DNA from: Allomyces macrogynus ATCC 38327
Taxonomy: Eukaryota > Blastocladiomycota > Blastocladiomycetes > Blastocladiales > Blastocladiaceae
Length of the DNA: 64,000 nucleotides
NCBI GenBank assembly: GCA_000151295.1
Contig: GG745330.1
Coordinates: forward strand, 1,748,960 to 1,812,959
Reading direction: 5' to 3'
The translations under genes and the position numbers were made by a program. This document shows, in pieces, positions 55,451-64,000 of this stretch (the first letter of the stretch is position 1; the number at the start of each line of letters is the position of its first letter). The notes under the pieces are model-generated. The model saw only the letters and a program-made list of their open reading frames with translations. It made no database searches and was not told the origin of the DNA.

Positions 55451-56671
55451 GGCGCGTAATGCGACGCGCCAAGAGTATGTCGTCGAGGACCGTGTCGGGC
55501 GGGCGAGTGAGCGATTGTCGACGCCGCCCATCTCGCTCTAGCGTTGGATTTGTTTGTTTTCTGGTGCCCAAGGGTGGGCTGCTTGCTGGTCGAGCAGCTT
55601 TAGTCGTATTCGTCGAGGTGATAGTGTATTGGTTTCAATAGTATCATTCATATCTGCGGGCGGAATACGAATCGACGTAGTTGCATTGTCCTTCTCGTCA
55701 TGGCAATCGTGCGGCCTCTGGTCAGTGATTCCCAGGCCACAGTCTTCAGAACGTCATTTGGCTTGCCCTGCCGTTCCCCCGTTATGGTTGAGAGACTCGA
55801 CTTTGGAGCTCCAATCGCGTGTGATGAGTGTCATGGTCTGCAATAGCACGTCGTCATCATGGACAACACCCGCACAACAACATATTCCTTTCGCTGAATT
55901 TGAGGTTCTCCACCTGATACTACCTATTCATGTGGGCAGACTTGGCGCGAGCGGGCGGAAGGACGACTCGATGCTCGCCTCAAATCCACCAACAGTAGTG
56001 CCGTGAGCGTAAGAACGCATAAGAAAGGCAATGAAGACCGCCATCGTCTCCCTTTAGAGCGGCACTTCCAGGGCCGACGCGTACCGCGCGCCATGATGGC
56101 GACAGCACCGGTTGCGGCGCTGCCGCCGGACCGACAGAAAGCCGGTGCGAGACACTTTGATCAAGAAACGCGTTTATCACGGGTGTGCGCGTCCCAAGGC
56201 GGGGCCTCTCCTCGGCCGGCTCGGGCAAGCAGGGCGCACACGCGCACACGGACGTTCTCTGCAGGTTCCCACGGGTGTGCCGTGTGCAGGACAGCGGCTG
56301 CCTCGCATGGTGGCCGAGGCACGTCTCGCGCCCTTGTGGTGAAAGAGCGCGTGCAACCCAACCGTGATCAGTTCCCACCGGCCGCGGTTCCCACCTGCTC
56401 CTGGTCCGCGGATGACACCTCGAACGTCGAAGCACGCACGCGCGCTCGACACCGACGCCGCGCTGCCCTCCTCCACACACACGCGCGCGCGCAGGTCGCC
56501 TCCTGCACGAACCACCGCTGCACGCGCGCCGGCGACCCTACAAATACCGCCCGCCGCCCGCCGCGGTCTGATTCTCCAGGCTCTTCGACACTCTCTTGGA
56601 CTCCTCGCTACTCGCCGCCGGCCGTCGAGTACTGTCCCGACTCTCTCTCGACTTCCCAACCACCTCCCACC
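55451..56671. other. Intergenic with promoter of YDT copy 3
   Basis: About 1.2 kb. An AT-richer first half, then a GC-rich half leading into the copy 3 start. A weak TATA-like TACAAATA lies near 56538. No gene recognised. Confidence 0.4.
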
Positions 56672-58190
56672 ATGAAGGTCCAGGCGCTGTTCCTGCTCGC
56701 GGCTGTGACCGCACTTGTCGCTGCCGAGCCAAACCCAATCAAGCCGGCGTTTTCGTCGTCCGAGGACGCGATCATCGAGGACGTGGCCGCGTCGACTGAC
56801 GGCGCGCCCGCGCCCGTGACGACGGCGCCGCACCTGACGGTCGCCGCCGCGCTCAAGAAGCCGAGCAAGCACATCAAGCGCGGCAAGCCCGTCGTCAAGC
56901 GCAGCATCAAGCACCTGACGCCCGAGCAGAAGAAGAGGCTGCAGGCCAAGCTGCGCGCGCGCAAGGCCAAGCTCGCTGCCAACAAGCACGCGGCCGTGCG
57001 CAAGGCCAAGAACAAGGGCGTCAAGGTCGCGTCGGCGATTCGCGGCGGCAAGCCCATCAACAAGTCGAAGAAGCCCCGCAAGGCCATCAAGCGGCCGGCG
57101 GCGCGCCGCCCCCGCACGACGATCGCGCAGCTGCAGGCCAAGATTGCCTCACTGCCCGCCGGCTCGCCGCTGCGCGCCCGGTATGAGCGGCTCCTGGCTG
57201 CCAAGACCAAGCCCAAGACGGCAACGCGTACGTTTTGCTTGGAAATGCCGTTTGCCATCCATGGCCCAAAAACTGACGCGCTTGTCTTTCACCGTCCCAC
57301 CAGTCATGTCGACAGCCGCCGCGCCCGGCGCGCGCAAGCCGGCCCCGCGCAAGGCGCCTGCCGGGCTCGTGCCGTTTGTCGACCCGCCCTTCCCTGCCGC
57401 GATCCAGCACGGTGCAGACGGCTCGGTGCGGCTCGTGCGCAAGGGCTTGACCAAGGGCCACGGTGTGATCCACAAGTACGGCTTCCAGACGGCCAAGCCG
57501 CTTGCGATCCCGGCCGGGACCAAGTACGTGACGTTCGTGGCGCAGATCAAGGCGCAGGCCAAGAAGCCCGTGCAGCGCAAGACCAAGCCCGGGATGAAGA
57601 CGCCGCCGCCGGCGTGCCACAAGTCCGACACGGCCATCACCGTCTTCCACGGTGGCAAGCCCCTCGGCGGCCTGCGGTTCCCCAAGGGGTCGCACGGGTC
57701 GAGCAAGTACGAGACGCTGCGTCTGCGCGTGCCCGTCTCCAAGCTGTCGGCCACGTCGGCGCCGATCACGCTGCAGGCCGCGCACGACCACGCGTCGACG
57801 ACCAAGTGCATGGACCACTCGATTCTGCAGCTCAAGGGGTTCAAGGTGCAGTTCCACGACAAGCTGCCCGCCAAGAAGACGGCGCACGCCGGTGCCAAGG
57901 CCAAGTTCTCCGTCTCCGAGTCGGGCTACGACTACGCGTCGTTTGACGATTCGTGGGACGAGTCGTACGACGACATGTGGGAGGACAACTACGACGAGGG
58001 CTTCTCGGTGTCCGAGGACGCGGCCGACGAGGGCGACGACATGTGGGAGGACAACTACGACGAGGGCTTCTCGGTGTCCGAGGATGCGGCCTACGACGGC
58101 GACGACATGTGGGAGGACATGTACGACGACGAGGGCTTCTCGCTTGAGGACTCGTACGACGAGGACGCGGCGGCCGACGACGAGTACTAG
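56672..58190 (+). CDS. Secreted acidic-repeat protein, YDT copy 3
   Basis: Exons 56672-57227 and 57304-58190 give 480 residues. A signal peptide (MKVQALFLLAAVTALVAAEP) precedes an acidic patch (SSEDAIIEDVAAS). A basic module follows (KKPSKHIKRGKPVVKRSIKH, KSKKPRKAIKRPAARRP) ending with the family motif LPAGSPLRARYERLL. After the phase-1 intron, exon 2 opens MSTAAAPGARKPAPRK as in copy 2, carries the common domain, and ends with the tail of copy 1 (DAAYDGDDMWEDMYDDEGFS, DAAADDEY). So this exon is a mosaic of copy 2 and copy 1 types. Function unknown; a secreted, charge-segregated protein. Confidence 0.86.
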
Positions 58191-58277
58191 AGCACACGTG
58201 CGCGTGGTGCCAGGTCGGAGTGGATTGTGTCAAGCAAGCGTTGCTCTTTGCTGATGTCTCGCTCAGACCTCTTTTGC
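58191..58277 (+). repeat. 87-bp 3' flank shared with YDT copy 1
   Basis: Matches the reverse complement of 28909-28995 base for base by eye, ending at CTCTTTTGC. Right after it, an older acidic-tail sequence begins (next entry). Confidence 0.85.
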
Positions 58278-58346
58278 GAGTACTACGGCGGCGATTTCTC
58301 TGTCGAGGATTCGTATGACGAGGATGCCGCTGACGACGAAGACTAA
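58278..58346 (+). pseudogene. Leftover acidic-tail fragment downstream of YDT copy 3
   Basis: Encodes EYYGGDFSVEDSYDEDAADDED followed by TAA, i.e. the end of another YDT tail, lying beyond the current stop codon and out of any gene. The flank after it (TAAGGCGCG...) resembles that after copy 4, so it is the original end of this gene, displaced by the inserted copy 1-type end. Confidence 0.75.
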
Positions 58347-60640
58347 GGCGCGCGAATCGATCGCGTGGCGGCGGGTCTTGGTGGTTAGGGTCGAGAGAGT
58401 GTTGTATTCTTGCCTTTCTTCCGCCTGTGCCCGTGAATGCTTGCTGGTCGAGCAATCGGAGTTGTCTTGAGTGGACGGGTGTTTCTTCTTTTCATTGATT
58501 TGAACCGCTATAAATGCCTTAGTGTGCCCATCCGGTTGTTTTGCTCTCCATTACTTGGCTGTGCGTGGTCGACATCCATTTCCGCCTTGCCAAAGCTCCT
58601 TTGCACCTTTTTGAATCGGTGCTTGTGGAGCTCAAGGCGACGGTCCTATTCTTCCCTTCTCCGTCCACCTCTGCCCAGCCGTCTCAAACGACCATCTTCA
58701 TGAATTCATTAAGCGGCAAAAAAATATATATTATGATTTCATTGTGAGTGATCCTTTCCACCCATTTTCCGTTCAAGGGTGGAATTGTTCCGCATGGCTC
58801 GAGCAGTGTCAGGCCAGCAGAGCACCAGGCACACCGCGCCCAGCCCGCCCGCTTTCGATCTACTGTACTGTCAGTTTCAACCCTGGTCCGACCGCTGATA
58901 TTTTCTCAACTTCTGGCTCTTTGTTCCATGTATTGGTGTTGCTCATTGGTGGTTCTGGTCGATTGAGCAACAACCACTGTAACTCGCGATCAGTGCAGCA
59001 CCAGTAGTAATTGTGGTTTGTGGTCGGACCATGCCCCCTGTTGGACGAGCCTGCCCGCGCGCCGTTCTCGTACGTGCAGGCGTTGAATTGAATCGCATAT
59101 GTGTTTATCGCAACGCTCTGCAAACTGCTTGCATGCTTCTGTAGTATGCCAGGTTGATGGCTGCTGATGACACCTGTTGGTGCTTGCACTCTATCAGCTT
59201 CACTTCTAACCTGCCCGCTGATACTTTTCAACCTCGACGCTCACCGTTCCACCCATCTTTGGTCACCAGACGGCTCTGGTTGATCGCAAAAACCTTGACA
59301 CGGTGCAGCTCAGGTGGAATGCTAGACAGTCTGGCTGACACCAGTGGGGTTTGCCAGAAACGGATTTGCATCGTCGACCAGCAGTGGTGTGGCACGCTAA
59401 CGACGTGAGCGCGGCCACATATTTCTGAGAGTGGGAGGGAGCAGACGGTGTTGTCTTGGGAAATTTCTTTTAAGTCTGCTAGATCCCTAATTGGCGGACA
59501 GATGCATTGTGATCATGGTCTGCTCCCACCAACTTGATCCAAGTCAGGATTGTTGGCAGCAGCTAGGTGAAGGAGGAGGAGAAGGAATGGATGAGCGCAG
59601 GGTGGGCCAAGAGCCTGGGCAGAAAGTGTATATTGAGGGGCCTCATCATCAGTGGTCATGTTGCTGTCAGAATTGTTGGTGGGGAGAGGGAAGTGTGGCA
59701 TCATTGGGGACTGTAGTTCCTCGTCCTTGCTCATGTCCTTGATAATCGCCATGGCCATGTTGCATGGCACTGTCAGCATGACTGAGCTGGATGAGGAAGG
59801 CAAGCATGGTGACAGCAAAATCACACACTTGGATGCAGTTGAACACAATGATTGGTGCAGTAGCAACATGATTCAATTGAGTGGACAAGCAAGCACGAAT
59901 TACCAGATCAAGGAGTCAAAAGGAACCACATGGCCCATGAACAGTGTCAGGACTTGAAAATGCAAAACCATCAAGCTCACACTTGACTGAGCTGCACAAT
60001 GTCACTGGGCTAACTGGCATTGGTGGCGGATCAACGACCATCCAGTCGTCATCCATCATTGTTGCTGTGGTCACAGCACCACATTTCAAGTATCACATGC
60101 AAGGGGCTCTTGGGAGCCATGGTTGGCACACAGTCTGCATGCAACTTGCACCATGGCATGGCAAACAGGAGCTGCGCCAGATCGTTCAGCTTAATGTTGC
60201 ATGCTGCAGGCTGCTTACATGGCATGGACAGCACATCAAGTGTGGGGAGCGCCAGGATCGGGTCAGGGGTGGGCGGTGCGTGTGGAAGCATGGGGAAGAT
60301 GGGTTGCAAGGGTGTGGGTGAGGATCTGCTGCCAACGTCAATGATGCTCAATGTGTCTGAGTTAGACAGGTCAATGGGCGGTGCAGGGCTCAGCATGTTG
60401 GAGATGACAATGAGTTGTGCAGGACTGGGCGTGTCTGCAGTGCTTTGGTGCAACAGTGCAACTTGATCAGTCATTTTCAGGCCACAGCAAGATCACAGAC
60501 CAAGCATTGGAAGTATTCAATCCAGGACGACCACAGGCCGCTTGGGCGTCTGCGTGAGCCGCAACCACAAATCACCAGAACCAGACTTGATCCATGATGC
60601 AGCGCGCGTGGGCTCCTGGCCAGTTGCCAAGCTGCTCTCA
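58347..60640. other. Low-GC stretch, no confident gene
   Basis: About 2.3 kb, clearly AT-richer than the rest of the window. From 59500 to 60480 the reverse strand has long open stretches (for example 60474 down to 60049, Pro/Ser/Leu-rich with TLSIIDVGSRSS) interrupted by frame changes, with unusual codon choice. It could be an old mobile element or foreign sequence, but I see no transposase, integrase or terminal repeats. Confidence 0.4.
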
Positions 60641-60960
60641 CTAACAACGCTGGGTAGATGGGCTGCAGTGACATTTTACAGCACACAACAACCCCATCAT
60701 TTCATCGTCACTCGAAAGCAAATCGATGACGGCGCACGGCTTTGGCTGCGACGTGCGCGACGAACTTGGTGCGTCCTTTTGCAGCGTCAATTTGGCCGTC
60801 TTGCGCTTTCCAGGTGCAGAGGGTTTGGACAGGAAAAAGGCGCCGATGGGTGCTTGCAGCTTGAGCGAGGGTTTGCGTGCCTTGACGTCGAAGAAGGAGC
60901 TGAGCTGTGACTGGATCTTGGCGGCGGCGGCGATGCACGGCGGCCCGACATCTTTCTGCG
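60641..60960 (-). other. Possible gene fragment with PIP-box and SUMO-binding motifs
   Basis: The reverse-strand frame reads AAAKIQSQLSSFFDVKARKP (Q-x-x-L-x-x-F-F, the PCNA-binding PIP-box pattern), then PIGAFFLSKP, a Lys-rich stretch, and AVIDLLSSDDEMM, a typical SUMO-interacting motif with acidic flank. This combination suits the N-terminus of a DNA replication or repair protein. No good ATG lies just upstream in frame and no continuation was found downstream, so it may be an exon of an unresolved gene, a relic, or chance. Confidence 0.3.
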
Positions 60961-61318
60961 TCCGCTGACTCACTTCGGGGTGGGATCGCCGACGACGGGC
61001 GCGGGCTCGCACAGTGGTCGGTCCAGGCTGCGGGGGCGTGCAGCAAAATGCAGCGAGTCGCGTCGATGTGCCGTGTGTGCTCGCGTGGCGGTCCAAATTG
61101 TTGGTCTTTTGGTATTGGTTTGCGGTGGTCGGCCGAGGCGGTGGAGAAAATTGATGTATGCGGGAGAAGATGCTGCCATGGCCATCGTATTGCAAGCCTG
61201 AGGCCGCGTGTGCGTGATGAAGCGCATCTCCACCGCATCCAGCAGCCAAGTCAACATTGCTTGCGAGGTGGCCATCTCGACGTTGACGGTATTCCGCTCC
61301 ATCAATCCGGCAATCACC

Positions 61319-63376
61319 ATGGGCAAGTGGACCGACAAGCTCTACATCACGCACTCGGAATGGAGCAACGCTCACTCGGAGGGCGGCCTCAACTTTGGCG
61401 GCGCCAGCGGCAAGAAATCGAAATCCGCCTTCAAGAAGTTGCCCTTCCACGCGTGCGCACTTACGCTCCAGTCCTTTTCCGACCCGGTCTGCACGCGCGA
61501 TGGCGTTGTGTTTGATCGCGAGTAAGTATTCCGTCGAGTGCGAGTTCTTCATCGGATGGTGTGGTCGTGGGCGCGCTGTAATCGCGACCACCGTCCCGTC
61601 ACCCTGCAACATCCACCCTACGGCCAGATGCTGACCAAATGCGCGTTCATGCCTTTGTCAGAAACATTCTGCACTGGCTCAAGGAAAACAAGTCGATCAA
61701 TCCCGTCACCGGCGCGCCGCTCGACCCATCCGACCTGATCACGCTGCACTTTCACAAGAACCAAGACGACGTCTACCACTGCCCGATCACGCGCAAGGAG
61801 TTGACCGACGCGTCGCACATTGTCGCCATTGCCACCACGGGCAATGTCTACTCGTACGAGGCCGTCAAGCAGCTCAATATCGACGCCAAGCACTGGAAGG
61901 ACCTGCTCGACGATGCGACCCCGTTTACCCGCCGCGACATTATCGTCATCCAGGACCCGCAGGATCTGTCAAAGCGCAACTTTGAAGATTTTTGGTTCCT
62001 TAAGCACCGCGCCGAGTTTGAGCGGCCCAGCTCGGCACAGCAGTCGATGAACCTGTCCGGGCTCGCGACCAAGGTTCTGCAGGAAATGGCCTCGACCAAG
62101 GTGGAGCCCGTGCGCGGCGTCGTGACCACGGCGCAGGTGCAGGCGGCGGCGGCGGCCAAGGCCGCCAAGGGGAACACGTCCGAATTCAAGGCGAATACGG
62201 CCGCGTCGACCGGCCGGCTCGCGGCCGCGTTCACGTCGACGGCCATGGACGTGCACACCGACTCGGAGCGCGTGGAACTCAAGGACGACGAGTTCATGTA
62301 CCGCGAGTTTGCCAAGGAGATCGGCGAGGCGCGCAAGGACCCGCCCAAGGGGAAGAAGGGCGGCAAAGTTGACCAAGGGCACGGTTATGTGCAGCTTAAG
62401 ACGAATATCGGCGACTTGAACCTCGAACTGTATTGCGCGCAGGTACGTGGCAACTTCGTATCGCATTGGTCGTCGCGTTTGCTCAAACTCATAATGCGTT
62501 CTTCGCTCCAGGCCCCGCAAACGTGCCACAACTTCTTGTCTTTGTGCTCATCGGGCTACTACGACGGCGTCTCGTTTCACAGGAGCATTCCCGGCTTCAT
62601 GGTTCGCTTCCGTTCTCCTTCTTTCCCATTTGCTGATTCAATTGACCAACTCGATGCACCCCACCCGTTCAGATCCAAGGTGGCGACCCAACTGGATCCG
62701 GCAAGGGCGGCAAGAGCTGCTGGGGCGGCGAGTTCAAGGACGAGATCCGGCCCAACCTCTCACACAACGCGCGCGGCCTGCTCGCCATGGCCAATCGCGG
62801 TAAGAACACCAACACGTCACAATTGTACGACCACGCTCTCTCTACCCACAATCTTCTCCGCCCGCTCATTTCTGACTCACGCCCCTCTCTGTGTGTAGCT
62901 TCATCACCTACGCGCCTTGCGCGCACCTCGACGGGAAACACACGATCTTCGGTCGGCTCGTCGGCGGCCTCGACGTGCTGACCAAAATGGAATCCCTGGC
63001 CACCAACGACCAGGACCGGCCGCTCGCGCCCATCACGATCACGCGCGCCGTCGTCTTTGTCGACCCGTTCGCCGACTGGCGCAAGCGGTACGCCGAACGT
63101 GTCGCGAAGGCCGCCGAACAGCCGAAATCGCGCCAGGAACAGCTCGTGCAGGAGGGGACGTGGCTCGGGTCGTTGAATGCCGGGGGCGCGTCGACGTCTA
63201 GTGACGCACCAGTCGTCGGCAAGTACCTCAAGCAGCAGCTGGCCGCGAGTAAAAGCAGGAGCGCGGTTGCGAGTTTGTTTGGGCCGGTCAAGCGCGCGGC
63301 CAAGGGGGATCCTGAGGGTGGGGAGCCGAAGAAGTCGGCAAGGCAGGGCGAGGCCGCGTTTGATAGCTGGTCGTAG
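61319..63376 (+). CDS. PPIL2: U-box cyclophilin PPIL2 (Cyp60-type)
   Basis: Exons 61319-61521, 61662-62442, 62512-62601, 62673-62824 and 62899-63376 give 567 residues (human 520). It starts [17 protein letters not shown]-box at about 35-105 has [20 protein letters not shown] and [17 protein letters not shown] second, atypical finger-like part follows ([30 protein letters not shown]). The cyclophilin domain (about 285-450) has [62 protein letters not shown]. It is a spliceosome-associated ubiquitin ligase. The F-H-R and Q-F-F catalytic pieces of prolyl isomerases are intact; the usual Trp of the cyclosporin site is His (AHLDGKH), as in PPIL2 orthologues with Tyr. Confidence 0.95.
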
Positions 63377-63412
63377 GCCTGCTGATTGCGAACCGACACG
63401 GCCACGACGTGT

Positions 63413-63468
<56 letters not shown>

Positions 63469-63756
63469 GGGGTCACCAGCGGATCTCCGTGTACATTATT
63501 CATCTAAATGAAGGACGTGTCGTGGAGCAAAGCGATCAGTAGCGGCCAAGTCTGGAATTGGTTCAATTTTGGTGCTGTTGTACGTGGACAGGCGGCCCTC
63601 CTGGCGCCTTGGTCGCCGTATCGTGAGCGACAGCAGATCACTATTTTCCATCACCTCGACTAGGCCAACTGTCCCCATCACCAATAACCCATTCAAATCA
63701 ATCCACACTCGCTGCAATTCGCGCTCACCGACAAGTCACCCAACCTCGATCCAACT
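63377..63756. other. Intergenic
   Basis: About 380 bases between PPIL2 and the partial gene at the window end; contains the simple repeat described separately. Confidence 0.4.
63417..63472 (+). repeat. (AG)21 followed by poly-G (15 G)
   Basis: A perfect AG dinucleotide repeat runs into a G homopolymer in the 3' flank of PPIL2. Long purine tract; likely variable in length. Confidence 0.92.
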
Positions 63757-64000
63757 ATGCCGCCACCAAGGCCAATGTCGCAAGCGTCATCATCGAGTTT
63801 CGGCAGCGCACGGTCACCTATTCTGCCTTCGAGCACGTCACCACGCATGCGCACGACGCGCAACGGCAGCACGAGCAGCGCGAGCATATCGGGATTGCGT
63901 CGCGATGTAAGGACCCACGCTGTTCTCGACAAACGACAATCATAGTGCGAAGGATTGACGGCGTGAACGGGATCACAGGCGTCGTCCACGTCGTCGCTCG
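63757..64000 (+). CDS. Probable 5' end of a gene leaving the window
   Basis: ATG 63757 opens a Ser/Arg/Pro-rich frame (MPPPRPMSQASSSSFGSARS and on to SISGLRRD) that meets a GTAAGG donor at 63907. The next exon would lie at or past the window edge. Such Ser-rich N-termini are not diagnostic, and no function can be given. Confidence 0.35.

Overview
The window is nuclear DNA of a GC-rich, intron-containing eukaryote, most likely a zoosporic or other early-diverging fungus. The housekeeping genes are compact and cut by short introns (about 55-130 bases) with GTACGT/GTGCGT-type donors and YAG acceptors. They include a Rac GTPase, a fungal-type GOLD-PH-ORD oxysterol-binding protein, an Ash2 subunit, and an Imp1 protease, mL54 and uL24m of mitochondria. 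I cannot name the species. A run of N (53069-54058) is an assembly gap.

Layout. 1-25.9 kb is a dense housekeeping block: Rac1-like GTPase, SF3B5, a STIMATE-like membrane protein, head-to-head mL54/uL24m, proteasome subunit Rpn7 (PSMD6), Imp1, an unknown protein, PP5 phosphatase, phosphoacetylglucosamine mutase, fibrillarin, Ash2 and Slu7. It ends in a broken APC2 (cullin-type anaphase-promoting-complex subunit) pseudogene. 33.2-40.4 kb is a second block: a HECT ubiquitin ligase, an MDR-type reductase, epsilon-COP and a two-RRM SR protein. 48.1-51.3 kb holds the oxysterol-binding protein. 61.3-63.4 kb holds PPIL2 (U-box plus cyclophilin), and a gene beginning at 63.76 kb leaves the window.

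Between these blocks (26-32.5, 41-47.6, 52.5-58.4 kb) lies a multigene family I do not recognise. A typical member has a signal peptide on a lysine/arginine-rich leader exon. A phase-1 intron joins this to an almost invariant second exon encoding a domain of about 190 residues and a long acidic tail of Tyr/Asp/Glu/Phe/Ser repeats. I use the working label YDT (Tyr-Asp tail). There are three full copies (28996-30182, 45996-47607, 56672-58190), one cut by the gap (to 55450), one divergent six-exon member (26766-28265), two intact single-exon relatives with the domain but a short tail (40977-41762, 44633-45442), one leader-like gene without the domain (52519-53046), and at least five relics. The nearly identical second exons carry a visible recombination junction at 58277, so the family is evolving by duplication, exon swapping, gene conversion and decay. 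Most members have a clear TATA box.

The housekeeping genes cover splicing (SF3B5, Slu7, SR protein, PPIL2), protein turnover (Rpn7, HECT ligase), mitochondrial translation and processing (mL54, uL24m, Imp1), secretory traffic and lipids (epsilon-COP, Osh), signalling (Rac, PP5), UDP-GlcNAc/chitin precursor supply (phosphoacetylglucosamine mutase) and chromatin (Ash2). They show no operon-like linkage beyond several divergent promoters.
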